From positions 100,001 through 164,000 of the forward strand of contig JAVDOI010000183.1 of the NCBI GenBank assembly GCA_032191485.1: 64,000 nucleotides of DNA, read 5' to 3'. A program made the translations under genes and the position numbers. Positions 1 to 12,900 of this stretch are shown piece after piece. Below the pieces are notes generated by a model. That model was not told the origin of the DNA and made no database searches. It saw only the letters and a list, made by a program, of their open reading frames with translations. Within the stretch, counting starts at the first letter, position 1. The number at the start of each line of letters is the position of its first letter. The DNA is from Leptoclinus maculatus. Its lineage: Eukaryota > Chordata > Actinopteri > Perciformes > Stichaeidae.

Positions 1-1136
1 ATAACTAATAAAGACAGTTATCATCACTGTACTTAATAATAGTAACTAATAATACTAATAACTAATAAAGACAGTTATCATCACTGTACTTAATAATAGT
101 AACTAATAATACTAATAACTAATAAAGACACACAGTTATCATCGCTGTACTTAATAATAGTAACTAATAATACTAATAACTAATAAAGACACAGTTATCA
201 TCACTGTACTTAATAATAGTAACTAATAATAATAATAACTAATAAAGACACACAGTTATCATCACTGTACTTAATAATAGTAACTAATAATACTAATAAC
301 TAATAAAGACACACAGTTATCATCACTGTACTTAATAATAGTAACTAATAATAATAATAACTAATAAAGACAGTTATCATCACTGTACTTAATAATAGTA
401 ACTAATAATACTAATAACTAATAAAGACAGTTATCATCACTGTACTTAATAATAGTAACTAATAATACTAATAACTAATAAAGACACACAGTTATCATCA
501 CTGTACTTAATAATAGTAACTAATAATACTAATAACTAATAAAGACACACAGTTATCATCACTGTACTTAATAATAGTAACTAATAATACTAATAACTAA
601 TAAAGACACACAGTTATCATCACTGTACTTAATAATAGTAACTAATAATAATAATAACTAATAAAGACAGTTATCATCACTGTACTTAATAATAGTAACT
701 AATAATACTAATAACTAATAAAGACAGTTATCATCGCTGTACTTAATAATAGTAACTAATAATACTAATAACTAATAAAGACACAGTTATCATCACTGTA
801 CTTAATAATAGTAACTAATAATACTAATAACTAATAAAGACACAGTTATCATCACTGTACTTAATAATAGTAACTAATAATACTAATAACTAATAAAGAC
901 ACACAGTTATCATCACTGTACTTAATAATAGTAACTAATAATACTAATAACTAATAAAGACACAGTTATCATCACTGTACTTAATAATAGTAACTAATAA
1001 TAATAATAACTAATAAAGACACACAGTTATCATCACTGTACTTAATAATAGTAACTAATAATACTAATAACTAATAAAGACACAGTTATCATCACAAACT
1101 GTGTTCTGTTTATAAGATCAGGATCGATTTGATCGA
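1..1136 (+). repeat. 57-61 bp minisatellite array 1 plus flanking element fragment
   Basis: About 18 head-to-tail copies of an AT-rich unit beginning CAGTTATCATCACTGTAC and ending ACTAATAAAGAC, with zero, one or two extra CA steps between units. After the last copy, about 1097-1136 (ACAAACTGTGTTCTG onwards) matches the sequence after array 2 near 4592-4628. This array is therefore part of another copy of the 2961-7634 element, cut by the window edge and by a CA microsatellite. Confidence 0.95.
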
Positions 1137-1138
1137 CA

Positions 1139-1166
1139 AACACACACACACGTTGAAACACACGCG

Positions 1167-1208
<42 letters not shown>

Positions 1209-1211
1209 CTG

Positions 1212-1272
<61 letters not shown>

Positions 1273-1275
1273 CTG

Positions 1276-1318
<43 letters not shown>

Positions 1319-1321
1319 CTG

Positions 1322-1358
<37 letters not shown>

Positions 1359-1391
1359 CTGAAACACACACACACACACACACACCCACAC

Positions 1392-1430
<39 letters not shown>

Positions 1431-1433
1431 CTG

Positions 1434-1470
<37 letters not shown>

Positions 1471-1498
1471 CTGAAACACACACACACACACATACACG
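1139..1498. repeat. CA microsatellite with periodic TGCTGAAA interruptions
   Basis: Long CA runs broken about six times by the same short insert TGCTGAAA (near 1206, 1270, 1316, 1356, 1429 and 1469). The structure is a second-order tandem repeat: a CA tract plus the insert forms a unit of variable length. Open frames here read only as His-Thr or Cys-Val repeats and are not genes. Confidence 0.95.
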
Positions 1499-2960
1499 TG
1501 TACCTTACCAACCAAGAGGGAACTTGTGTTTCTGGTCATTTTAAAAATACTAAAATGGGAGAAAATGTACTTTTATGGTCTTTAACCAGTATATTACTTC
1601 AAATGTGCTTTTTAATTTGTTTTAAAGAAATTGCCACGAGGGGACTTCTTTGAGTGATGTCTACCTATCAAAGAGGGGACTTCACTATAGTGGAGCTGCA
1701 TGCACCTATTATTTCACTTTAACCACAAAAACTGTTTCTTTATAGTTAAACTTTAATGTTATTAGTATTTAGACATTTCTCTGTGATACCAATATTATAA
1801 AAATAATCATGGCAACTTTAAATGAGAATTATGTTTTAACTACAATCAGAAGTAAATTGTCTGCATGCACTTATATCACAGACTGCAGTATCAGCAACAC
1901 GTTTACTTTATCTAATCTTTAATCATATACAACATTTTTACATTTTAAAGGTTGATCACAAGTGTACATTACGTGTATTTTCCTCCATGGGGAATTCATA
2001 TTCTGCTGTGGACTTGTTGGTAATTTTTATGTTTGGAATGTTAAATGATGTATTTTAAAGAGTTCCCTTCATCCTGTGGATTACATTTCATTTTGTATTT
2101 GATCTTAATAACCCAGTCGTAGCCAGGTTTTGAATCATGCGTCGACTACACTTTTTTGTGGCTGTTTTGGCATCTTCAGGGCATTCATGTTAAATTAATT
2201 CATGAATATAGCAAGGTCAGATTAAACACTGATTTACTCTATTTTTAATACGGATCATTTGCTGTGCTAATTTGCTTCTTATTAATCCATAATTGCATAT
2301 CGATGTTGCGTCTGTCAGTCTTAACGGTACAAGAGGGGACCTACTAGTCAACTCTAAAGTGTGTATTGTATAAATGCTCTGGACAACACACATTATGTGG
2401 ATACAATCTTGCATTGCTGGAATCTATCTTGCAGAGAAAACATATTCTATATTGATGTGAATCAAATAATTGTCAGAAATGTTTCCTTAACATGTAGAGT
2501 TTAAATGAAATAGGAGTTAACGTTCTAATGACGGAGTTTTTATTTTATTTATTCATTATTTGTCAGTGTCAATGGATACAGACTGGGTATGCATGCACAC
2601 AGACATGCATGCAGTTACCAGCAGTCTGCAAGCATTCTTACCTATTTAAAAATGTCTGCGTGCAGATAAACAATTCAATAAAGGTTCTCTGGCAAATTAT
2701 TTGTTTCTATCCGCAGAGACAGAGCAGTATCATTATACCATTACCTATTCAAATCTGCTTTAACCTCTAAAGTCAGTCATGTGTTTGTTTTTTCTTTCTT
2801 ACTGTTATGATGTCATAGATGTTGTTGTTATTATAAATGCTTTTATTGTTTCTGTTTTTACCATGTAAAGTGTCTTTGAGTGCCTTTTAAAGCGCTATAT
2901 AAATAAGATGTATTATTATTATTCAGTGAGGCTGTTTGTTATCTGATATCAGCCTCATTG
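1499..2960. other. AT-rich intergenic DNA, no gene seen
   Basis: No recognisable coding exon or RNA gene. A short phrase GAGGGGACTT recurs near 1637 and 1673, with a related GAGGGGACCT near 2333, suggesting an old degraded repeat. Confidence 0.6.
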
Positions 2961-3236
2961 GGTACATCCCAAGTCTCTTAAATGCATCCTCGTTTTCCTC
3001 ACTTGTGTCCTTTCCTTGCGTCTTAGTCCCTCCCACCAGGGATGCATGGAGAGATGCAAGGACACCATGTGAGGAGAGAGGAAACGAGGAAATATGTTTT
3101 AAGAGACACGAGACGTCCTTTCCTCAGTAGCGTCACGTGAAGCGACGTCTGTTTCTGATGACGGAGGATCAGCTGATCAGCTGTCAGTCGGCTTTAACAG
3201 CTGGAGAGACTTTTGATGAGTTTGTGTCTGTTCACA

Positions 3237-4558
3237 TGATCACTGTACTTAATAATAGTAACTAATAATAATAACTAATAAATACACACAGTTATCATCA
3301 CTGTACTTAATAATAGTAACTAATAATAATAATAACTAATAAAGACACACAGTTATCATCACTGTACTTAATAATAGTAACTAATAATACTAATAACTAA
3401 TAAAGACACAGTTATCATCACTGTACTTAATAATAGTAACTAATAATACTAATAACTAATAAATACACACAGTTATCATCACTGTACTTAATAATAGTAA
3501 CTAATAATACTAATAACTAATAAAGACACACAGTTATCATCACTGTACTTAATAATAGTAACTAATAATACTAATAACTAATAAAGACACAGTTATCATC
3601 ACTGTACTTAATAATAGTAACTAATAATACTAATAACTAATAAAGACACAGTTATCATCACTGTACTTAATAATAGTAACTAATAATACTAATAACTAAT
3701 AAAGACACACAGTTATCATCACTGTACTTAATAATAGTAACTAATAATACTAATAACTAATAAAGACACAGTTATCATCACTGTACTTAATAATAGTAAC
3801 TAATAATACTAATAACTAATAAAGACACACAGTTATCATCGCTGTACTTAATAATAGTAACTAATAATACTAATAACTAATAAAGACACAGTTATCATCA
3901 CTGTACTTAATAATAGTAACTAATAATACTAATAACTAATAAAGACACAGTTATCATCACTGTACTTAATAATAGTAACTAATAATACTAATAACTAATA
4001 AATACACACAGTTATCATCACTGTACTTAATAATAGTAACTAATAATACTAATAACTAATAAAGACACACAGTTATCATCACTGTACTTAATAATAGTAA
4101 CTAATAATACTAATAACTAATAAAGACACACAGTTATCATCACTGTACTTAATAATAGTAACTAATAATACTAATAACTAATAAAGACACAGTTATCATC
4201 ACTGCACTTAATAATAGTAACTAATAATACTAATAACTAATAAAGACACAGTTATCATCACTGCACTTAATAATAGTAACTAATAATAATAATAACTAAT
4301 AAAGACACAGTTATCATCACTGTACTTAATAATAGTAACTAATAATACTAATAACTAATAAAGACACACAGTTATCATCACTGTACTTAATAATAGTAAC
4401 TAATAATACTAATAACTAATAAAGACACACAGTCATCATCACTGTACTTAATAATAGTAACTAATAATACTAATAACTAATAAAGACACACAGTAATCAT
4501 CACTGTACTTAATAATAGTAACTAATAATAATAATGACTAATAAAGACAGTTATCATC
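3237..4558 (+). repeat. 57-61 bp minisatellite array 2
   Basis: About 22 copies of the array-1 unit in the same orientation. Variants include one ACT triplet replaced by AAT, and rare point changes (ATCGCTG, CTGCAC). Confidence 0.95.
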
Positions 4559-5585
4559 AGAGTAGAGGTGTTTCTCTCTGTAGTCTGTTAACAAACTGTG
4601 TTCTGTTTATAAGATCAGGATCGATTTCTACCGGTGGAATGCGATCGTCTTATTTATGAATTATTTGCGTCTGTACGTTTTTAAATTGTGACTGTGACGT
4701 CGTCATTAAATAACCCAGAATATGATTATTGTTTCTCTTAAATGATAAAACTCATCAAACACTCAGGAATGATCAGCCTCACGTGACTGAATGAAATGAT
4801 GATAAATGATGTAAAAAGCTCTTTCTCACTTTAATTGTTTCATAATAAAGTTATTGAGGGAAACATCAGATCATGAAAACACAAATCTTTATAATAAATG
4901 AAGAAAGTTGTTTGTGGTCCTTTTGTTGTTCAGACTACAATGAACATATATTTAAACCAGACGGTGAATCAGAAAACTAATCAAATATAAACTAGAGTTT
5001 ATTCTGTGATCTGTCTTCACTCTGGTGTTAAACTCAGTCAGTCAGTCCGATCGGCTGCAGCGTCCAATCACATCACTGATGAACAATGAGGGGGCGTGTC
5101 CGCCGTTAAAACACTTCCTGGAAGTCTGTTCTCGTGGTTCCTCGCTCATGGCTCCTCCGAGGTCCCTCCTCCATCCTCGATCCTCGCTCCTCCGAGCTAC
5201 ATTAGAGCTTTGGGACGGCCGTCAATATGGAGGAGAAGAACAACTTCCGGTTCAAGCGAGGAGCGAGGAAACGACAATTAAGAGGGTACATCCCAAGTCT
5301 CTATATTTCCCTCAATAACTTTTATTATGAAACAATTAAAGTCAGAAAGCGCTTTTTACATCATTCATCATCATTTCATTCAGTCACGTGAGGCTGATCA
5401 TTGCTGAGTGTCGGGTTTGATGAGTTTTATCATTTAAGTTTAACCTGAAACATTGAGCCTCATCAATTAATTCCAGTGTTCAAGAGAAACCATAATCATA
5501 TTCTGGGTTATTAAATAATGACGTCATAATCTGAATTTCAAAACATACAGACGCAAATAATTCATAAATAAGACAAACGTATTAT

Positions 5586-5693
5586 ACCACAGAAAACAGT
5601 ATAAATACCACAGAACACAGTATAAATACCACAGAACACAGTATAAATACCACAGAACACAGTATAAATACCACAGAACACAGTATAAATATG
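5586..5693 (+). repeat. 21 bp tandem repeat
   Basis: Five or so near-identical copies of a 21 bp unit containing ACCACAGAACACAG followed by TATAAAT, lying between the inner inverted arm and minisatellite array 3. The corresponding position of the left arm lacks it, so it expanded on one side only. Confidence 0.9.
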
Positions 5694-5735
5694 TGTTAAA
5701 CAGGTAACAGGCTACAGAGAGAAAACACCTCTCTA

Positions 5736-7356
5736 GTGATGATGACTGTGTGTCTTTATTAGTTATTATTATTATTAGTTACTATTATTAAGTACAGTGA
5801 TGATAACTGTGTCTTTATTAGTTATTATTATTATTAGTTACTATTATTAAGTACAGCGATGATAACTGTGTGTCTTTATTAGTTATTAGTATTATTAGTT
5901 ACTATTATTAAGTACAGTGATGATAACTGTGTGTCTTTATTAGTTATTAGTATTATTAGTTACTATTATTAAGTACAGTGATGATAACTGTGTGTATTTA
6001 TTAGTTATTAGTATTATTAGTTACTATTATTAAGTACAGTGATGATAACTGTGTGTCTTTATTAGTTATTAGTATTATTAGTTACTATTATTAAGTACAG
6101 TGATGATAACTGTGTCTTTATTAGTTATTAGTATTATTAGTTACTATTATTAAGTACAGTGATGATAACTGTGTGTCTTTATTAGTTATTAGTATTATTA
6201 GTTACTATTATTAAGTACAGCGATGATAACTGTGTGTCTTTATTAGTTATTATTATTATTAGTTACTATTATTAAGTACAGCGATGATAACTGTGTGTCT
6301 TTATTAGTTATTATTATTATTAGTTACTATTATTAAGTACAGTGATGATAACTGTGTGTCTTTATTAGTTATTAGTATTATTAGTTACTATTATTAAGTA
6401 CAGTGATGATAACTGTGTGTATTTATTAGTTATTAGTATTATTAGTTACTATTATTAAGTACAGTGATGATAACTGTGTCTTTATTAGTTATTAGTATTA
6501 TTAGTTACTATTATTAAGTACAGCGATGATAACTGTGTCTTTATTAGTTATTAGTATTATTAGTTACTATTATTAAGTACAGTGATGATAACTGTGTCTT
6601 TATTAGTTATTAGTATTATTAGTTACTATTATTAAGTACAGTGATGATAACTGTGTCTTTATTAGTTATTAGTATTATTAGTTACTATTATTAAGTACAG
6701 TGATGATAACTGTGTGTCTTTATTAGTTATTAGTATTATTAGTTACTATTATTAAGTACAGTGATGATAACTGTGTGTCTTTATTAGTTATTATTATTAT
6801 TATTAGTTACTATTATTAAGTACAGTGATGATAACTGTGTGTCTTTATTAGTTATTAGTATTATTAGTTACTATTATTAAGTACAGTGATGATAACTGTG
6901 TCTTTATTAGTTATTATTATTAGTTACTATTATTAAGTACAGTGATGATGACTGTGTGTCTTTATTAGTTATTATTATTAGTTACTATTATTAAGTACAG
7001 CGATGATAACTGTGTGTCTTTATTAGTTATTAGTATTATTAGTTACTATTATTAAGTACAGTGATGATAACTGTGTGTATTTATTAGTTATTATTATTAG
7101 TTACTATTATTAAGTACAGTGATGATAACTGTGTCTTTATTAGTTATTATTATTAGTTACTATTATTAAGTACAGTGATGATGACTGTGTGTATTTATTA
7201 GTTATTATTATTAGTTACTATTATTAAGTACAGTGATGATAACTGTGTGTCTTTATTAGTTATTAGTATTATTAGTTACTATTATTAAGTACAGTGATGA
7301 TAACTGTGTGTATTTATTAGTTATTATTATTAGTTACTATTATTAAGTACAGTGAT
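5736..7356 (-). repeat. 57-61 bp minisatellite array 3, inverted
   Basis: About 27 copies of the reverse complement of the unit in arrays 1 and 2. It is the right arm of the palindrome and is longer than the left array, so the arms have diverged in copy number. Confidence 0.95.
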
Positions 7357-7634
7357 CATGTGAACAGACACAAACTCATCAAAAGTCTCTCCAGCTGTTA
7401 AAGCTGACTGACAGCTGATCAGCTGATCCTCCGTCATCAGAAACAGACGTCGCTTCACGTGACGCTACAGAGGAAAGGACGTCTCGTGTCTCTTAAAACA
7501 TATTTCCTCGTTTCCTCTCTCCTCGCATGGTTTCCTTGCATCTCTCCATGCATCCCTGGTGGGAGGGACTAAGACGCAAGGAAAGGACACAAGTGAAGGA
7601 AACGGGGATGCAATGAAGAGACTTGTGATGTACT

Positions 7635-8399
7635 GTTTCCTGTTCACTCTCCTACAGACGTATCAGAGACACATTAAGTTACTGTTCATGCTAACTCAAC
7701 ATTTCCTGCTGCTGCTGCTTCACATTAAAACACCTCAACAAGACAATCACAAAGGGGGCTTTTATTGTGAAGCACTCACAGGAAACACAATGTATTCATC
7801 ACTGAGTACTGAGAGATGATCATGACTCACTGCCTCTGATTGGCTGAACCCTTTTAGGCGTTCCAGACATCAGCCTCGGGCCTTTCTCAATACCAAGGAC
7901 ACCAAGTACGTACTTGTGTACTTGGATGTATGGACTTGTGAGTTTGGACCATAGTATAATCCAGTTCTTCACTAGACAGGTCAAACCAAATATGACAACC
8001 CTGCTTTTTTCATTTTCATTTAAAATAAAATAAATTATATATCTTTATGTACATACATATCATTTTGTATATATTTATATATCTACATACATATATATGT
8101 ATATATATATATATATATATATACATACACATACAATTAAAAAATGATGGCAACAAAGTGACACTTAATATAATTAAATAGATTTTAAGTGATTTGAGTG
8201 AAATTGCTATAAGCTTACTAAATATCTGGATAAACGACGAAAAATCGTATTGAAATAACAACATTTTGTGACTCCATCTGTGCTTTTTCAAATAATAGAA
8301 TAAAGAAAATTGCAATCACTTTCAAGTAAACCAGATTGCTCCATCAGACAAAAACAAATACAATGTGCAATCACTTTGTTACAACAATGCAAATAAAGT
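7635..8399. other. Intergenic DNA with TA microsatellite, no gene seen
   Basis: No coding exon recognised. A TA run lies at about 8090-8125. The phrase CCTTTCTCAATACCAAG near 7879 followed by repeated GTACTTG looks like the end of another fish DNA transposon; a partly similar stretch occurs near 42690, but I could not find a partner end. Confidence 0.5.
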
Positions 8400-9106
8400 T
8401 CTATCTGTGCAAAAAAGAACTAATATTTGGCAAAAAATAGCTTATTGTGGCTGCAATTAACCTGTTTTGCACTGAATATCTTTTCAAGATAATAACAATA
8501 ACGTGCAACCTGTGCAAAACTAAACAAAACAAGTTCAAATATTTGGCAATAAAGAGTTGTACTGAGTTTTACACTGCATATCTTTTCAAAACAACAATAA
8601 CGTGCAACCTGTGCAAAACAAAACAAAATGAGTGCAGATATGTGTGAGCCATCACGTTTCATCAGTATTAGTGGCTGCAATGAGCTGCTTTCCACTACAC
8701 ATCTTTTTAAACGGGGTTGCAGACTTGATACGGCCACTCTCAGTTCATGCTCAATGTTGAGCTTAGATCTGTATGTTGTTTTGAGAGGCAGCAGCAGAAG
8801 AGCCGATCTCACAGAGGTAGGATGTGGCGAAGGGAAGCTACACATGTGAGTCGCCAAGAATCTTGGCCGTCGCGCATGCGCAAGCGTAACCTGTTAACGG
8901 CGTAACGTAAACATTTACACGAACAGGCATTTCGCCATGTATTTATTAATGACTTAGTTTTATGTCCGTGTATTTTGTACTTTTGTAATATGTGAAGTTC
9001 TCAATAAAGTTCTTGAAATAAAAAAATCTGCATTTCCCCCTGCGCCCCACCTGTAATACCACTGCGGCCCACTAGAGGGGCGCGCTGCACAGTTTGAGAA
9101 ATACTG
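8400..9106. mobile_element. hAT-like transposon right end, degraded
   Basis: The segment ends with a sequence whose complement reads CAGTATTTCTCAAACTGTG, the style of hAT terminal repeats, followed by a candidate 8 bp target copy GACTACTG (9107-9114). Inside, a block of about 110 bp ending in ACGTGCAACCTGTGCAAAAC is present twice (about 8450-8520 and 8560-8622), with a weaker third partial copy near 8670. No left end and no transposase were found. Confidence 0.45.
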
Positions 9107-9912
9107 GACTACTGGAACAAAGAAATGAACTCACTCTCCTTCCACCTTAGCTAGGCTAACGTTAGCATATAGCAGACACCTGTAACGCCTGGAAGGGTGT
9201 AGCCAATCGGAGGCAGAGTAAGGGGCGGGTCTTCCCACAAGGCATTGTGGGTCGATGCACCCAGCGAGTCATGATAGTCTTTCCCATCAAAAACATGTCA
9301 AAGAAACAAGACAGCAGTCATTTTGTTCATGTTGTCAGTGGATTCATTGAGACTTTGTGGTGAGTAACAGACAGATTACATCCTACAGAGCACATAGAAG
9401 TAACACAACCAGACTGAGAGACAAAGGTTTAGTGTAGAACCTGTGCTATGGGCGGGAAGCTAGTGGCCTCTGTGACCCACTTCTGCATCCTGTCCCCTCC
9501 ATTTACTGCCTGGTAATAATCAAAATAATATGTTGTTATAATAAGTAGTAGCAGCATCGTGTTCCAGCCTTTGGTGGGGAAACACTCGAGACCCCTCACG
9601 GATGCAGCGAGCATAAATCACTCTTAAGGTTGTAAAAGGAGGAAGTGTTTAGGAGAGGAGACAAGGACAGGTTTAAAGAGTCTAAGCAATTGTCACAACA
9701 AATATTACCCTTTAATCTACTCTTCTGTGATTGGCTGAAAAGAAAGGAGACGTCGAATAAACATTCTTGTTTTTAAATGCAGGTTCAACTGTCTGAATAT
9801 AAATGTAACAACATCCACATAAGTTTTGATGAAAATTGCAAATACATTTAAAAACAAATGTGTATTTTTTTTACATTTCCTTCAAACAACAAATATGTGT
9901 CTATTTCTCCAG

Positions 9913-9945
9913 GACTCCAGGCTGAAGGAGATCACACATCAACAG
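9913..9945 (+). CDS. Short linker exon of the SRCR receptor
   Basis: A 33 nt phase-1 exon between an AG acceptor and GTAAAT donor. Joined to the next exon it reads LQAEGDHTST then EPVRLVGG, a short linker of the kind I recall before SRCR domains in fish receptors. Confidence 0.6.
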
Positions 9946-12900
9946 GTAAATAGAGAAAGAAAAGAGAAAGAAAGAACCAATGAAGCAGAATCAGCAGTCA
10001 AGTTTTAGTTTGATATTTTATTAATTAAATGTATTTCTTTACTGACGACTCTTGTTTCTGTTCAGAACCTGTCAGGTTGGTGGGAGGAGACAGTCGCTGT
10101 GCAGGAACACTGGAGCTGAAACATCAAGGAGACTGGAGACCAGTACATGACTATTACTGGACCCTGAAGGTAGCAGCTGTTGTCTGTAGAGATCTGGACT
10201 GTGGCTCTGCTGTTTCTACCAGACGGAGAAAGGAGTCCTCAAGGAGATCTGTGTGGTGGATCAACTCTCTCTGTGTTCACTCTGGATCTGCTCTGAAGGA
10301 TTGTTTAACATCACGTTCCTCTTCCTCCATCGTGGATCTCACCTGCTCAGGTAAGCCCATCAGTGACATCATCTATGACAGTGATGTATCCAGGTTGACA
10401 CATGCAGCAGCTAGAATGGCAGCAGACTTGTCTGATGAGCTGCTGCCTCAGTAAATCAGGTGCTGAATGCACCAAGATATCTTGATATGAAACCTCCATG
10501 TCTGCTGCTTCAGGAGTCCTCTGGTCCGACCACCAACCAGCCTGAGAGGACTCCTCCTTCAGCTCCACAGCTTTCTTATTCACTGGTTTCCACCAGCAGC
10601 TTCTTTGGTTTCCACCATAACAGGCACCAATGACCTACTGGACACAACTTAGAGCAGCTCAGCCGGGGGATCGTCAGCCCCATCTCTTTTACATTTTAGG
10701 GATCATTTTATAAACACATTTATTTTTGACAAATGTTTTTTATTGTCTTTTCCACAATACACAGACACAAACAAAAAGCAGGACAAGGCACATCAAAAGG
10801 TACACAGGCACGTGAAGACATTTTAAATAAAGATATCAAGATATCATTGGCGTGTTTTGTTGTTGGGCGTTACTGACTGTTTCTCAGCAAAAACAAGAAT
10901 AAAAACAACAGTAGAGGGTGACAGATATGTACATGCACAGATAGATATATAGTGTACCCCACAAATAGAATGCTCCCACATTCCCTAGTGTGATCAGTGA
11001 GAGAAGAAAGAAGAAAGAAAAGAAAAACAGGGAAGGGAAACAAAACAGAAGAAAGGGGAAACGGTAGACTACAGGGTTGCAACTAAATCTTCCCCCTCCA
11101 GAAACTTCATAAATGATCCCCAAATCTTTACAAAGATGTTATATTTCCCTTTAACTACATGTGTAAGTTTCTCTAGGGCAAGGCACTGAATCAGTCCCTC
11201 TATCCAATTTCGTTTGCTCGGCCTGTGAACAGATTTCCAAGCCATTGCAATTTTATGTTTAGCTTCAAGAAGACAAAATATGACCATCTTCTTTTTGCTG
11301 TTGTTAAGTGTACAGTTAGCTGGGAAACACCCAAAAAGACAGAGTTTTGGACATAATGGAAGTTGTTCGTTGATACAAATAGATACAATTGTAATAATCT
11401 CTTTCCAGAAATCTTGAATGAGGGTGCATTCCCAGAGGCAGTGAGACAGGCTACCTTTATGTATACCACATTTAACACACGCATCCGGTGTATCGGGGTA
11501 CATGCGATGCAGTAACTCTGGAGTCATGTATGTTCTCATCACCCATTTATACTGGAGAAGCTTGAACCTTGAGTTTATTGTTTGGACTTGACCCTGTAGA
11601 CACATGTCCTGCCACTCTTCTACAGTGATTTCTTCATTTAGGTCTGAACACCATGCTGTCCTTTTGTCATCTGAGGATTCTTTTGCTGCAGCTGTGATAG
11701 TCTGATAAAACTTTGAGATCAGTCCAGCTGATCCATACTGGTTTAAAGCTATCTTTTCTAAAGAATTTAGAGGGGGGAGATTTACAGAGTTCTGTGTCTT
11801 TGTTATGAAGCTTCTTATCTGGAGATACTTGAAAAAATGTTTTGTAGCTGTGCTAAACTTTAGCTTGATCTCATTAAAACTTAAAAGAGTACGAGTATCA
11901 CAATCATACAAATCTGAAATCTTTCCGATACCTCTGTCTGCCCATAACTTAAAACCAGGGTCGTTAGTACCTGGCGTAAAGTTTCTGTTCCCCCAGATAG
12001 GTGAATATTGGGATAGAGGAGTTTTTTCCCCAAGATAACTTAACACCTCATGCCATACTGTCAGCGTATTTTTAAATTTCGCAAATACTCCAGCTCATCT
12101 AACAGTTAGCACAACATGATGAACCCAGTAGCACTAATCCGTCTCTGAGCTTCTGTGCACCGTTTTGTAATGCAGCTCCAAAGTGCTCTACTGTGGTAAG
12201 ACCACGCTCACATTGTAGACAAGACAGACGCTGTTTGAATCTCAGTGAACATGAAGAGAATCCTCCTCCAGTCTGACTAAATATGTTAACTTTATCATCT
12301 TTTGATGTTTGTGTTTTGAGCTAACTTAGCCAGCTGGTTATTGATTATTATTATTAATATAATTATTATTGACTTATTGTATTATTTAATGAATCTCTGA
12401 ATTGTTGTTTCATGACATCTTGTTATTTAGTGTCTGGTGTCTTCTCTCTCTCTCTTTCATCTTCTATCATCTCTCCAGACTCTGTCAGGCTGGTGAATGG
12501 GACTAGTCTGTGCTCAGGCAGACTGGAGGTGAAGTCTAACCAGTCTAACCAGTCTAACCAGTCTAACCAGTCTAACCAGTGGTGGTCCTCAGTGTGTGAA
12601 GATGACTTTGACCAGCAGGATGCAGAGGTGGTCTGTAGGGAGCTTGGCTGTGGGGCTCCTTCAGTCCTCCAGGGGGCGCTCTATGGAGAAGTGGAGGCTC
12701 CAATGTGGACCAAAGAGTTCCAGTGTGGAGGCAATGAGTCTGCTCTCCTGGACTGTAGAAGCTCAGGCTCAGATAGAAACACCTGCTCACCTGGCAAAGC
12801 TGTTGGACTCACCTGCTCAGGTAGAAGAGGAGCTGCAGCTTTGATCTGGTTCATTTCTGTTCTACTGAAACTCACTTTGTTCTTTACTGACGACTCTCTT

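Larger units (their letters stand above)
2961..7634. mobile_element. Large palindromic non-autonomous DNA element with minisatellite arms
   Basis: The ends are inverted copies of each other: the left end starts GTACATCCCAAGTCTCTT and the complement of the right end starts GTACATCACAAGTCTCTT. The match runs about 270 bp inward on each side (2961-3240 against 7345-7634). Next come inverted minisatellite arrays (3237-4558 and 5736-7356), then a second inverted pair (about 4630-4860 against 5310-5580). Only about 4870-5300 is unpaired. A third copy of the terminal motif sits at about 5286, so this may be two elements joined head to head. No transposase is present and I found no clear target duplication, so the superfamily is undetermined. 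Confidence 0.8.

Noticed and set aside
1042..1544. Long open frames of Cys-Val or His-Thr repeats on both strands
   Set aside because: They are translations of the CA microsatellite, open in several frames at once, with no splice or start context.
1..7356. CRISPR array
   Set aside because: Repeat units are contiguous with no unique spacers, and the host is a vertebrate.
9295..9360. Possible first exon of the SRCR receptor (MSKKQDSSHFVHVVSGF before a GTGAGT donor)
   Set aside because: No hydrophobic signal-peptide core, so it does not suit a membrane receptor.
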